A stretch of DNA of 64,000 bases from Streptomyces tauricus (GTDB lineage: Bacteria; Actinomycetota; Actinomycetes; Streptomycetales; Streptomycetaceae). Below are positions 32,141-40,760 of this stretch, piece by piece (the stretch's first letter is position 1; each line of letters starts with the position of its first letter). The stretch spans positions 92,027 through 156,026 of the forward strand of contig NZ_BMVY01000022.1 in NCBI RefSeq assembly GCF_014650955.1, given 5' to 3'. The position numbers and the translations under genes are program-made. Under the pieces are notes generated by a model that was not told the origin of the DNA, did no database searches, and saw only the letters and a list, made by a program, of their open reading frames with translations.

Positions 32141-32836
32141 TCATACGCTCAGCGCCTCCCGCACCGACCGCTCGGCGTCCTGGCCCCCCTCGCCCGACGA
32201 GGTGACCCGCCCCGCCTCCAGGACGTAGTACCGCTGCGCCGCCCGCATCGCGAACCCCACGTGCTGCTCGACGAGGAGCACGGAGAGCCCGCCGCGCGCG
32301 GCCAGGGCGAGGATCGTCTCCTCGATCTCCGCCACGACCGAGGGCTGGATGCCCTCGGTCGGCTCGTCGAGCAGCAGGATCCGGGGGTCCGTCACCAGGG
32401 CGCGCGCGATGGCGAGTTGCTGCCGTTGTCCGCCCGACAGCAGCCCCGCCCGCCGTGTCGACAGGGTGCGCAGCACCGGGAAGAGGTCCAGCGCCTCCGC
32501 GATCGCCGCCTTCCCGCGCCTGCGGCCGTCGGCGACGAGCTGGAGGTTCTCCGCCGTGGTGAGATGAGGGAATGCCTGCTGCCCCTGCGGCACGTACGCC
32601 ATACCGCGGGCCACGCGCTCGTGGGGCCTGCGGCGGGTGACGTCCTCGCCGTCGAGCCGGATCGCGCCGCCCGACGGGGTGAGCAGTCCGACGGCCGCCC
32701 GCAGCAGGGTGCTCTTGCCCGCGCCGTTGTGCCCGAGCACCGCCGCGACACCGTCGTCCGGCACCTCGACGGAGACGCCGTGCAGGACGAGACTGCGGTG
32801 GTAGCCGACCCGGATGTCGTCGATCTCCAGCTTCAT
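32141..32836 (-). CDS. urtE: Urea ABC transporter ATP-binding protein UrtE
   Basis: The 231-residue ATPase has Walker A GHNGAGKST, signature LSGGQRQQLAIARAL and Walker B LLLDEPTEGIQPSVV; the EGIQPS extension is characteristic of UrtE within the LivF-like family. It is the last gene of the five-gene urt operon, its ATG overlapping the urtD stop by 4 bp. With UrtD it energises UrtBC for high-affinity urea import. No urease genes are seen in the window. Confidence 0.95.
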   Translation of the reverse strand: MKLEIDDIRVGYHRSLVLHGVSVEVPDDGVAAVLGHNGAGKSTLLRAAVGLLTPSGGAIRLDGEDVTRRRPHERVARGMAYVPQGQQAFPHLTTAENLQLVADGRRRGKAAIAEALDLFPVLRTLSTRRAGLLSGGQRQQLAIARALVTDPRILLLDEPTEGIQPSVVAEIEETILALAARGGLSVLLVEQHVGFAMRAAQRYYVLEAGRVTSSGEGGQDAERSVREALSV

Positions 32837-33759
32837 GCGCCTCGCACCTCCTGTACGGCGGCGCCGGTCAGACCGCCCGGGGTCCCGCCAGCCGGTTCCG
32901 GCTCGTCCGGCAGCTCCGGTCCGGTGTCCCCGAGATCCGCGTTCCCGAGAGCCGCGTTCCCGAGGGGCGCGTTCCCGAGGGGCGTGTCTCCCAGAGCCGT
33001 GTCCCCAAGAGTCGTGTCCCCGACGGCCGCGTGCCCCAGGTACACCTCCTGCACCCTGGGGTCGGCCTGGACCTCGGCCACGGTCCCCTCGCTCAGCACC
33101 CTGCCCGCGTGCAGCACACTGACGCTGCGCGCGAAGGACCGCATGAAGTCCATGTCGTGCTCGATGACGACCACGGTCCGCTCCTCGCTGATGTGCTCCA
33201 ACAGCTCGCCCGTCGCCTGCCGTTCGTCATGGCTCATCCCGGCGACCGGCTCGTCGAGCAGCAGCAGCCGTACGTCCTGCACGAGCAGCATGCCGATCTC
33301 CAGCCACTGCTTCTGGCCGTGCGCGAGCGTCCCGGCGAGAGTGTCGGCGAGGTCCGCGAGCCCGACCGTCTCCAGGGCGCGGGCGACGGGTTCCGGTACG
33401 CCCTTGCGGCGCCGCAGCATCGTCAGCATGCCGCGCCCGGCACCGGCCGCGATGTCCAGGTTCTGCAGGACCGTCAACTCCTCGAAGACCGTGGCGGTCT
33501 GGAACGTCCGGCCGATGCCCGACCGGGCGATCCGGTGCACGCTCCGCCCGAGCAGTTCCTCGCCCCCGAAGCGGACCGAGCCCTGCGCCTTCACCAGCCC
33601 GGTGACGGCGTCGACGAGCGTGGTCTTGCCCGCGCCGTTCGGCCCGATCAGAAAGCGCAGGTCACCCGGCCGCACATCGAGGTCCACACCGTCGACCGCG
33701 GTGAACCCGTCGAAGGACACCCGCAGGCCACGTATCCCCAGACCCGAAAGCTCGCTCAT
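32833..33759 (-). CDS. urtD: Urea ABC transporter ATP-binding protein UrtD with repeat tail
   Basis: The 308-residue protein has Walker A GPNGAGKTT, the UrtD-specific signature LAHGQKQWLEIGMLL and Walker B LLLDEPVAGM. The canonical domain ends near residue 245 (VQEVYLGH). About 60 extra residues follow, starting with pentapeptide-like LGDT/LGNA repeats (GDTALGDTPLGNAPLGNAAL) and ending in an acidic Pro/Gly-rich tail. The tail is encoded by 15-bp tandem DNA repeats and is not part of the family. The ATG at 33759 overlaps urtC. Confidence 0.94.
   Translation of the reverse strand: MSELSGLGIRGLRVSFDGFTAVDGVDLDVRPGDLRFLIGPNGAGKTTLVDAVTGLVKAQGSVRFGGEELLGRSVHRIARSGIGRTFQTATVFEELTVLQNLDIAAGAGRGMLTMLRRRKGVPEPVARALETVGLADLADTLAGTLAHGQKQWLEIGMLLVQDVRLLLLDEPVAGMSHDERQATGELLEHISEERTVVVIEHDMDFMRSFARSVSVLHAGRVLSEGTVAEVQADPRVQEVYLGHAAVGDTTLGDTALGDTPLGNAPLGNAALGNADLGDTGPELPDEPEPAGGTPGGLTGAAVQEVRGA
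32929..33022. repeat. 15-bp tandem repeats in the 3' end of urtD
   Basis: About six units of the type CGCGTTCCCGAGAGC (plus-strand reading) encode the LGDT/LGNA pentapeptides of the UrtD tail. The unit length keeps the frame. Confidence 0.7.
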
Positions 33760-34943
33760 ACCGCTCCTCCCAGGGGAACGGCAGGCGCCTTCTCCTCGCC
33801 GGCGTTCCCGACCGTGTCCCCGTCCGCGCGCCCGCCGGCGTCTCCGTCCCTGCCTCCGTCCATGTTCCCGCCCGCGTCGCCGCTCCCGTGCGAGGCCCGG
33901 CGCCGCCGCACGATCCCGGCCAGCGACACCAGGCCGCCCGGCAGGAACGCCAGGGCCACGATGAACAGCAGCCCCTGGAAGTACGTCCAGGCCGCCGGGA
34001 ACTCCTCCGACAGGGCCGTCTTCGCCCAGGCCACCCCGATCGCGCCCAGCACGGCCCCGGCGAGGCTCGCCCGGCCGCCGACCGCGGCGCCGATGACGAA
34101 CTCGATCGACGGGACGATGCCGATCATCGCCGGGGAGATGATGCCGACGGCTGGCACGAACAGGGCCCCCGCGAGCCCGGCCGTCCCCGCCGCCACGACG
34201 TACGCGACGAGTTTGACGTTCGCCGGGTCGTACCCGAGGAAGCGCACGCGTTCCTCCGAGTCCCGTACGGCGACGAGGAGTTCGCCGTACCGGCTGTGCA
34301 TCAGCTGCCGGACCAGCACGATCAGGAGCAGCAGCACGGCGGCGATGACGAAGTACACCATCCGCTGGTTGACCGGGTCGTCGAGGTCGTAGCCGAAGAA
34401 GCCCTGGATGTCGGTGAGTCCGTTGGTGCCGCCGGTCGTCGCCTGCTGGCCGATCAGCCAGATCGCGAAGGCCGCGGCGAGCGCCTGGCTGAGGATCGCG
34501 AAGTAGGCGCCCTTGACCCGGCGGCGGAAGATGAACGAACCGAGGATCGCCGCGACGGCCATCGGCAGCAGCACGGTCGCCGCGAGCGCGAACAGCGGAT
34601 TGCCGAACGGGCGCCACCACCAGGGGAGTTCGGTGGCGGTGCCGTACAGCTGCATGAAGTCGGGGAGGTTGCCGGGACCGGCGTCCGCGATCTTCAGATG
34701 CATCGCCATGGCATAGCCGCCGAGCCCGAAGAACACACCCTGGCCGAGCGTGAGCAGGCCGCCGCGTCCCCAGGCCAGACAGATGCCGACGGCCACCATC
34801 GCGGTGCACAGGTACTTGGCGAGCAGCCCGAGGCGGAAGTCGGAGAGCGCCAGCGGCGCGACGGCGAACAGGGCGACGGCAGCCGCGCCGACACCCGTCC
34901 ACGCGCGGGCGGACGGGTCTTTGAACAGAGTCGGCAGGGTCAT
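33756..34943 (-). CDS. urtC: Urea ABC transporter permease UrtC
   Basis: The 395-residue membrane protein belongs to the LivM-like permeases, with about ten helices. Urt-type motifs are GICLAWGRGGLLTLGQGVFFGLGGYAMAMHLKI, TGGTNGLTDIQGFFGYDL and GRASLAGAVLGA. An Asp/Gly-rich cytoplasmic tail of about 45 residues follows the last helix (HGSGDAGGNMDGGRDGDAGG) and is not typical of the family. AGGAG precedes the ATG at 34943; both ends overlap neighbouring urt genes by 4 bp. Confidence 0.94.
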   Translation of the reverse strand: MTLPTLFKDPSARAWTGVGAAAVALFAVAPLALSDFRLGLLAKYLCTAMVAVGICLAWGRGGLLTLGQGVFFGLGGYAMAMHLKIADAGPGNLPDFMQLYGTATELPWWWRPFGNPLFALAATVLLPMAVAAILGSFIFRRRVKGAYFAILSQALAAAFAIWLIGQQATTGGTNGLTDIQGFFGYDLDDPVNQRMVYFVIAAVLLLLIVLVRQLMHSRYGELLVAVRDSEERVRFLGYDPANVKLVAYVVAAGTAGLAGALFVPAVGIISPAMIGIVPSIEFVIGAAVGGRASLAGAVLGAIGVAWAKTALSEEFPAAWTYFQGLLFIVALAFLPGGLVSLAGIVRRRRASHGSGDAGGNMDGGRDGDAGGRADGDTVGNAGEEKAPAVPLGGAV

Positions 34944-35836
34944 ACGAGACTCCTCGTACGCAGTGTGTACAGCCCCTGGGGCCGCCACTGGAGGAAGGCG
35001 ACGATGGCCACGAGGACGAGTACCTTCGCCACGCTGACCGTGGTGGAGTACTCCAGGACGGACTGCATGACGCCGAGGGCGAACGCGACGATCACCGTGC
35101 CCTTGAGCTGGCCGATGCCGCCGACCACGATCACCAGGAACGCGTCGATGATGATGTTGGTGCCCATCGTCGGCCCGATCGGCCCGACCAGCGTCAGCGC
35201 GACGCCCGCGACCCCGGCGAGACCGGAGCCCAGGAAGAACGTCGTCCGGTCCACCCGTGAGGTGGAGATGCCGGACACCTCGGCCAGGTCCCTGTTCTGC
35301 ACGACCCCGCGGATCCGGCGGCCGAGCGACGTCAGCCGCAGGGCCAGCGACAGCGCGACGACGGCCGCGACCGCGAGAGCGAGGATGAACAGCCGGCTGT
35401 TGGCGAAGGTCAGCGGGTCGTCGCCGCCGATGACGGTGATGTTCCCGGTGAGCCAGTCGGGCGCGCGGGTCTGTACGTTGGGCGCGCCGAAGATGTCCCG
35501 GGCGAGCTGCTGGAGCATCAGTGACACACCCCAGGTGACGAGCAGTGTGTCGAGCGGGCGCAGATACAGGCGCCGGATGAGCACCCACTCCAGCAGCGCG
35601 CCGAGCGCACCCGCCACCAGGAAGGCGACGGGCAGCGCCACGAGCAGGGAGACGCCCGCACCGGAGATGGACTTCTGGAGGACGTACGTGGTGTAGGCGC
35701 CGGCCATGATGAACTCGCCGTGGGCCATGTTGATGACGTTCATCTGGCCGAAGGTGAGCGAGAGGCCGAGCGCGATGAGCAGCAGGACGGCACCGATGCT
35801 GATGCCGGTGAAGGTCTGACCGAGGATCACGGTCAT
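34940..35836 (-). CDS. urtB: Urea ABC transporter permease UrtB
   Basis: The 298-residue LivH-like permease contains LGLSLTFGQMNVINMAHGEFIMAGAYTTYV, the hallmark of this family, then LDTLLVTWGVSLMLQQLARDIFGAPNV and GTVIVAFALGVMQSVLEY, matching UrtB. The ATG at 35836 follows GGAG; the longer open frame upstream would read through the hairpin after urtA and is not credible. The gene lies 62 bp after urtA and overlaps urtC. Confidence 0.94.
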   Translation of the reverse strand: MTVILGQTFTGISIGAVLLLIALGLSLTFGQMNVINMAHGEFIMAGAYTTYVLQKSISGAGVSLLVALPVAFLVAGALGALLEWVLIRRLYLRPLDTLLVTWGVSLMLQQLARDIFGAPNVQTRAPDWLTGNITVIGGDDPLTFANSRLFILALAVAAVVALSLALRLTSLGRRIRGVVQNRDLAEVSGISTSRVDRTTFFLGSGLAGVAGVALTLVGPIGPTMGTNIIIDAFLVIVVGGIGQLKGTVIVAFALGVMQSVLEYSTTVSVAKVLVLVAIVAFLQWRPQGLYTLRTRSLV

Positions 35837-35859
35837 ACGGCGGCTCCGAGGAGGCAGGA

Positions 35860-35889
35860 CGTGGGGGCCTCGCGGGTGAGGCCCCCACG
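35860..35889 (-). terminator. Intercistronic hairpin between urtA and urtB
   Basis: CGTGGGGGCCTC and its perfect complement enclose a 6-nt loop, 9 bp after the urtA stop. Such hairpins after binding-protein genes commonly cause partial termination or stabilise the upstream mRNA, allowing excess binding protein. Confidence 0.7.
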
Positions 35890-35898
35890 CGCGGTCGG

Positions 35899-37221
35899 TC
35901 AGGAGAGGCCGGAGGCCCAGTCGTAGCCCTTCAGGAACGGGTCCGGCTCGATCGCCTCGCCGGAGTCCCACACCTGCTCGATCAGCCCGTCGGTGCCGAT
36001 CTTCCCGATCCGGGCGGTCTTGGAGATGTGCTGGCTCGCGCCGTCCACGGTGACCTCGCCCTCGGGGGCGTCGAAGGTGATGCCGTCCGAGGCGGCCTTG
36101 ACCTTCTCCGGGTCGAAGGACTTCGCCTTCTCGACCATCGCCTTCCAGAGGTACACCGAGGTGTACGCGGCCTCCATCGGGTCACTGGTCGGCTTGTCCT
36201 TGCCGTACTTGGCCTTGTACGCCTTCACGAACGCGGTGTTCGCCGCGCCGGGGGTCGTCTGGTAGTAGTTCCAGGCCGTCAACTGCCCTGCCAGGTACTG
36301 CGATCCGATCGACTTGACCTCTTCCTCGGCGATCGACACCGAGACGACCGGCATTCCCTCGGCGGTCAGTCCCGCCGACTTGTACTCCTTGAAGAAGGCG
36401 ACGTTCGAGTCGCCGTTGAGGGTGTTGAAGACCGCGTCGGCCTTCGAGGCCTTCACCTTGTTGGCGATCGTGCTGAACTCGGTGGAGCCCAGCGGCGCGT
36501 AGTCCTCACCGAGCACCTTCATGCCGTTGGCCTTCGCGTACGCCTTGATGATCTTGTTGGCGGTGCGCGGGAAGACATAGTCGCTGCCGACGAGGTAAAT
36601 GCTCTTCTCACCCTTGCTCTTCAGATAGTCGAGTGCCGGGACGATCTGCTGATTGGTGGTCGCCCCCGTGTAGAAGATGTACGGGGATTCTTCGAGGCCC
36701 TCGTACTGCACGGGATAGAACAGCAGGGACTTGTTCTTCTCGAAGACGGGTTTCACCGCTTTGCGGCTCGCGGAGGTCCAGCAGCCGAAGGTGGCCGCGA
36801 CCCGGTCCTCCTTGATGAGCTTGCTCGCCTTCTCGGCGAACGTCGGCCAGTCGGAGGCGCCGTCCTCACTGACCGGCTTGAGCTGCTTGCCGAGCACCCC
36901 GCCCGAGGCGTTGATCTCCTCGATCGCCAGCCTCAGCGAGTCGCGTACGGTCACCTCGCTGATCGCCATGGTGCCGGAGAGCGAGTTGAGCAGGCCGACC
37001 TTGACGGTGTCGCCGCTGGTGTCGGCCTTGGCGGCCTGGTCGGACGAGCCGCCCGCGGCGTCGGTCTTGGCGCCGCACGCGGTGAGCGCGAAGGCGGTGG
37101 CGAGCGCCGCGGCACCCGCCAGCACCCGGCGCCGGGACGAACGGGAACCGCTGGGACCATTGAGGCCGCTGGGACCGCTGAATGCACTGAGACCGCTGAA
37201 CGCACTGGAACGGCTGGACAA
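35899..37221 (-). CDS. urtA: Urea ABC transporter substrate-binding lipoprotein UrtA
   Basis: With a TTG start at 37221 (GAGGGGG five bases upstream) the protein has 440 residues; another TTG at 37248 touches AGGAGGAGG directly. The N-terminus is a Ser/Gly/Phe-rich repeat (SAFSGLSAFSGPSG), then a twin-arginine-like SRRRVL, a hydrophobic core and lipobox LTAC. The binding domain has DWPTFAEKASKLI, FGCWTSASRKAVKPVFE and LLFYPVQYEGLEESPYI, the UrtA signature region that contacts urea. Exported and membrane-anchored, probably by Tat. First gene of urtABCDE. Confidence 0.94.
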   Translation of the reverse strand: MSSRSSAFSGLSAFSGPSGLNGPSGSRSSRRRVLAGAAALATAFALTACGAKTDAAGGSSDQAAKADTSGDTVKVGLLNSLSGTMAISEVTVRDSLRLAIEEINASGGVLGKQLKPVSEDGASDWPTFAEKASKLIKEDRVAATFGCWTSASRKAVKPVFEKNKSLLFYPVQYEGLEESPYIFYTGATTNQQIVPALDYLKSKGEKSIYLVGSDYVFPRTANKIIKAYAKANGMKVLGEDYAPLGSTEFSTIANKVKASKADAVFNTLNGDSNVAFFKEYKSAGLTAEGMPVVSVSIAEEEVKSIGSQYLAGQLTAWNYYQTTPGAANTAFVKAYKAKYGKDKPTSDPMEAAYTSVYLWKAMVEKAKSFDPEKVKAASDGITFDAPEGEVTVDGASQHISKTARIGKIGTDGLIEQVWDSGEAIEPDPFLKGYDWASGLS

Positions 37222-37282
37222 ATGGACCCCCTCGGGCTGGGAGGACAACCTCCTCCTGGCGTGCGGTCCACAGCCTCAAGTC

Positions 37283-37311
37283 AGCCTGTTTCCACGGCGT
37301 TTCGCATTACT
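37283..37311 (-). promoter_or_regulatory. Candidate GlnR-type site upstream of urtA
   Basis: On the urtA strand two GAAAC pentamers are separated by six bases (37288-37303), next to GTAAT and GACTT. This resembles the GTnAC/GAAAC half-sites of the nitrogen regulator GlnR. Nitrogen control of a urea importer would be expected. Judged by eye only. Confidence 0.35.
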
Positions 37312-37357
37312 TTCCCGGCGGTATCTTCCCGCTCTCATCGGGCTCTCGGCGGGCAAC

Positions 37358-37408
37358 AAAAAATACCTCGGCCGGAATTCGAGACATGAATTCACAGTTC
37401 GCCCGAGG
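37358..37408 (-). terminator. Terminator with T tract after the AmiC-like gene
   Basis: On the minus strand CCTCGG...GAATTC pairs with GAATTC...CCGAGG around a short loop, followed by TATTTTTTG. This classic factor-independent form is rare in so GC-rich a genome. It separates the AmiC-like gene from urtA, so urtA must have its own promoter. Confidence 0.75.
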
Positions 37409-37457
37409 CATTCTAATTACTTCCTGTGGGAAGTATCTTCGCGCAAGCGTGAACCTG

Positions 37458-38642
37458 TCAAGGCCGGGACTCGTGAAGATTCAGCTGGGCCACCACGTCG
37501 AAGTCCACCCCGTCCGCCCGCGCCAGGTAGATCCGCTGGCGCACATGCCCGCCGCGCAGCCGGAGCAGCCCGCGGGGCCCCTCGTAGGAGACGGTGTCCG
37601 CGGCGGCGCCGATCGCGGTGACGTCCAGGGTCCTGGCCCGGTCGATGAGCGCGGCGAGCAACAGCACGCCCTCGTAACACGATTCACCGAGACTGCCGAG
37701 CACCGGTGCCTGAACGCCGTACCGTCCGGCGTACTGGCCGTGGAAGTCCAGCGTGTCCTGGTTGGCGAGGGAGGCGAAGAACCCGGCCGTGCTGTAGAGG
37801 CCGGCGGTGGCCGCCGGGCCGCTCGCCATCAGCATGTTCTCGTCCATCAGGGTGCTCAGGCGCAGACATCGTCCGTCGAGCCCCGCCGCGGCGAACGCCC
37901 GGTTGAAGCGCACGGCGTCGCTGCCCACGAGCAGCATCAGCACCCCGTCCGCCTCCGACCGCTCGACGCGCCGCAGCACCGCGTCGAAGTCATGGGTGCC
38001 GAGCGGCAGATACGCCTCCGCGCAGACCTCGCCGCCCGACGCGCGTGCGTAGCGGTGCGCGGCCCTGGCCGTACGGCGCGGCCACACATAGTCGTTGCCC
38101 ACGACGAACCAGCGGCGCACCCGGTGCTCGCGGGCCAACAAGCCCATGGCGGGCCGGAGTTGGGCGTCCGGTGTCTCGCTCGTGAGGAACACGCCCGCCG
38201 TGCGCTCCCCGCCTTCGTACAGCGCCGTATACACATAGGGCACCCGATGGGCGATCCGCGGCGCGAGTGCCTGGCGTACGGAGGAGATGTGCCAGCCGGT
38301 GACGCCCTGCACGATGCCGAGACTCACCAGCGCCTCGACGTTCTCGGCGACGCGCCGCGGTTCGGCGCCGCCGTCGACCGGCAGCAGCCGCAGTTCCTTG
38401 CCGAGCACCCCGCCGGAGCGGTTGACCTGTTCCGCGGCGAGCCGCGCGCACAACTCGCAGGTGGGTCCGAAGATTCCGGCGGCGCCCTGGAGGGGGAAGA
38501 CCAGCGCCACGCTCACGACCGAGTCGTCAGCCGTGAACCAGTCGAGCGGAAGCGGGTCGAACGAAGGAGGGGCGAAAGGAGAGTCGAATGAAGGAGGGCT
38601 GAACGAAGGCGGGTCGAGCGGAGGCGGGTCGGGCCGGACCAT
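37458..38642 (-). CDS. AmiC/urea-amide binding-protein family protein lacking a signal peptide
   Basis: The 394-residue protein has a periplasmic-binding fold (Peripla_BP_5). LVFPLQGAAGIFGPTCELCARLAAEQVNRSGGVLGKEL opens it, and YVYTALYEGGERTAGVFLTSETP, WFVVGNDYVWPRRTARAAHRY and GESCYEGVLLLAALI follow, like AmiC and FmdD. There is no signal peptide or lipobox. The N-terminal 35 residues are a Pro/Ser/Phe repeat (PPSFSPPSFDSPFAPPSFDP). It is therefore probably cytosolic and may sense an amide or urea, as AmiC does for AmiR. No ANTAR partner is next to it. The ATG at 38642 has only a weak ribosome site. Confidence 0.8.
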   Translation of the reverse strand: MVRPDPPPLDPPSFSPPSFDSPFAPPSFDPLPLDWFTADDSVVSVALVFPLQGAAGIFGPTCELCARLAAEQVNRSGGVLGKELRLLPVDGGAEPRRVAENVEALVSLGIVQGVTGWHISSVRQALAPRIAHRVPYVYTALYEGGERTAGVFLTSETPDAQLRPAMGLLAREHRVRRWFVVGNDYVWPRRTARAAHRYARASGGEVCAEAYLPLGTHDFDAVLRRVERSEADGVLMLLVGSDAVRFNRAFAAAGLDGRCLRLSTLMDENMLMASGPAATAGLYSTAGFFASLANQDTLDFHGQYAGRYGVQAPVLGSLGESCYEGVLLLAALIDRARTLDVTAIGAAADTVSYEGPRGLLRLRGGHVRQRIYLARADGVDFDVVAQLNLHESRP

Positions 38643-38794
38643 GAGGGCATGATTCCGGGAACGTCCGGTGAACTCCAGTCCGTCTCGGGGTGCGGTCGGT
38701 GCCGCGCGCCGCACGGGCGAGGTCCGTGATGAAAACGGGACTTGTACGATGTGCCGATCCCCTGGAGCGCTGATTCTCGGGAGCGAGGAGCAGG

Positions 38795-39247
38795 ATGCCG
38801 ACCCCACCTCCGCGCCGGTCCCATGACCTCGTGCACCTTCTGACGCGGGCCGAGCGGCTGGCGGCGCGCCGGCTCCAGGCCGCCCTGGAGGAACACGGCT
38901 GCTCGCTCGACGCCTGGCGGGTGCTCTCCCTGCTCTCCGACGGCGAGGGCCATCCCATGACGGCGGTCGCGGAGGCGGCCTTCCTGCCGCCCGCGACCCT
39001 CACCAAGCTGGTCGACCACCTCGTCGACCAGAACCTGGTCCACCGACGGGTGGACCCCCTCGACCGGCGGCGCATCCTCGCCCACCTCACCCCGCGCGGC
39101 GAGACGTACTGGCGGCGCGTCGACCGCGAGGTGCGCACGCGGTGGCCCGCCCTGGGTGACGACGACGAGGAACTGCTGCGCGGTCTGCTCCACCGGCTCG
39201 CGGACGCGCTCGACGGGGCGGCGGCAGTCCCCGAGTCCTCGGTGTGA
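38795..39247 (+). CDS. MarR-family transcriptional regulator
   Basis: This 150-residue winged-helix protein has LVHLLTRAERLAARRLQAAL in helix 1, then LDAWRVLSLLSDGEGHPMTAVAEAAFLPPATLTKLVDHLVDQNLV as the recognition region, and the wing RRVDPLDRRRILAHLTPRG, all standard for MarR. AGGAGCAGG precedes the ATG. It is divergent from the AmiC-like gene (152 bp between starts) and 133 bp upstream of an aldehyde dehydrogenase, either of which could be its target. Ligand unknown. Confidence 0.9.
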   Translation: MPTPPPRRSHDLVHLLTRAERLAARRLQAALEEHGCSLDAWRVLSLLSDGEGHPMTAVAEAAFLPPATLTKLVDHLVDQNLVHRRVDPLDRRRILAHLTPRGETYWRRVDREVRTRWPALGDDDEELLRGLLHRLADALDGAAAVPESSV

Positions 39248-39380
39248 CCCGACGATCACAGGCGGTGTGTCCGGCCTGTGGGGAATTCACGATGCCGTAT
39301 AAATGGTTGGCATATACATCGAGCTTGTCGCTCGACCCACCGAGCGCGGGTCACGCACCCGCCCCGACCAGCGAGGCACC

Positions 39381-40703
39381 GTGAACCAGCCCACCCCCGA
39401 GCAGCCCGCCGACGTCGTGGCCCGGCTGCGCGCCACCTTCCGCTCCGGCCGCACCCAGCCCGTCGAGTGGCGCGCCGGCCAGCTGAGCCGCCTGCGCGAG
39501 ATGCTCACCACGGACGGCACGGCACTCGCCGCCGCCCTCCACACCGACCTGGGCAAGAGCTCCACCGAGGCCTTCCGTACCGAGATCGACTTCGTCGTGC
39601 GCGAGATCGACCACACCCTCGAACACCTTGACGAGTGGCTGCGCCCCGAGCCCGCCCCCGTCCCCGCGCACCTCGGCGCCGACGCGACCGGCTGGACGCG
39701 CTACGACGCACTGGGCGTCGTCCTGGTCATCGCCCCCTGGAACTACCCGGCGCAGCTCCTGCTGGCCCCGATGCTCGGCGCGCTCGCCGCGGGCAACGCG
39801 GTGGTCGTCAAGCCCAGCGAACTGGCCCCCGCCACCTCCGCCGCACTGGCCCGGCTGCTGCCCCGGTACCTGGACACCGAGGCCGTCGCCGTCGTCGAGG
39901 GCGGCATCCCCGAGACCACGGCCCTGCTCGCCGAGCGCTTCGACCACATCTTCTACACCGGCAACGGCACGGTCGGCCGCATCGTGATGACCGCCGCCGC
40001 GAAGCACCTCACCCCGGTCACCCTCGAACTCGGCGGCAAGTCCCCGGCCTTCGTCGACCGGGGCGCCGACCTCACCGTCGTCGCCGAGCGCCTGGCCCGC
40101 GGCAAGTTCCTCAACGCCGGACAGACCTGTGTCGCGCCCGACTACGTCCTGACCGACCCGGAGACCGCCCGCGCCCTGGAGCCCGTACTGACCGAGGCCG
40201 TCGAGAAGCTGTACGGGGCCGACGCGTCCACCTCCGCCGAGTACGGGCGGATCATCAACGAGCGGCACTTCGACCGGCTCAGCGGCCTGCTCGACTCCGG
40301 CCGGGTCGTCGTCGGCGGCGCCACCGACCGTGCCACGAAGTACATCGCGCCGACCGTCCTCGCCGACGTCGAGCCCGACGCGCCCGTCATGCGCGAGGAG
40401 ATCTTCGGCCCGGTCCTGCCGATCGTGACCGTCCCCGGTCTCGACGAGGCCATCGACTTCATCAACGACCGCGACAAGCCCCTCGCCCTCTACGCCTTCA
40501 CCGAGTCGGACACCACCCGGCAGCGGCTCGCCGCCGAGACCTCCTCCGGGGGCCTGGGCCTCGGTCTGCCGCTCGCCCATCTCACCGTCTCCGACCTGCC
40601 GTTCGGCGGCGTGGGGGAGAGCGGCATGGGCAACTACCACGGCCGCTACTCGATCGAGACGTTCAGCCACCGCAAGGCGGTCCTGGAGAAGCCGCTGAGC
40701 TGA
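39381..40703 (+). CDS. Aldehyde dehydrogenase, ALDH3-like
   Basis: The 440-residue length matches the shorter class 3 aldehyde dehydrogenases. Key motifs are LGVVLVIAPWNYPAQLLLAPMLGALAAGNAVVVKPSE, TLELGGKSPAFVD with the general-base Glu, and NAGQTCVAPDYVL with the catalytic Cys. EEIFGPVLPIV and FGGVGESGMGNYHG follow. It oxidises aliphatic or aromatic aldehydes with NAD(P)+. GAGG precedes the GTG at 39381. The upstream TATAAA at 39298 could be a -10 element; the MarR gene upstream may control it. Confidence 0.93.
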   Translation: MNQPTPEQPADVVARLRATFRSGRTQPVEWRAGQLSRLREMLTTDGTALAAALHTDLGKSSTEAFRTEIDFVVREIDHTLEHLDEWLRPEPAPVPAHLGADATGWTRYDALGVVLVIAPWNYPAQLLLAPMLGALAAGNAVVVKPSELAPATSAALARLLPRYLDTEAVAVVEGGIPETTALLAERFDHIFYTGNGTVGRIVMTAAAKHLTPVTLELGGKSPAFVDRGADLTVVAERLARGKFLNAGQTCVAPDYVLTDPETARALEPVLTEAVEKLYGADASTSAEYGRIINERHFDRLSGLLDSGRVVVGGATDRATKYIAPTVLADVEPDAPVMREEIFGPVLPIVTVPGLDEAIDFINDRDKPLALYAFTESDTTRQRLAAETSSGGLGLGLPLAHLTVSDLPFGGVGESGMGNYHGRYSIETFSHRKAVLEKPLS

Positions 40704-40760
40704 AGCGGCCGACGGGGCCGGGCCCGCCGATCCGAAGTGGCGCGGCAGCGGGGCGGGTTG

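Noticed and set aside
39298..39325. MarR operator between marR and the aldehyde dehydrogenase
   Set aside because: The TATAAATGGTTGGCATATA stretch is AT-rich but its arms do not pair well, so it was treated only as a possible -10 element.
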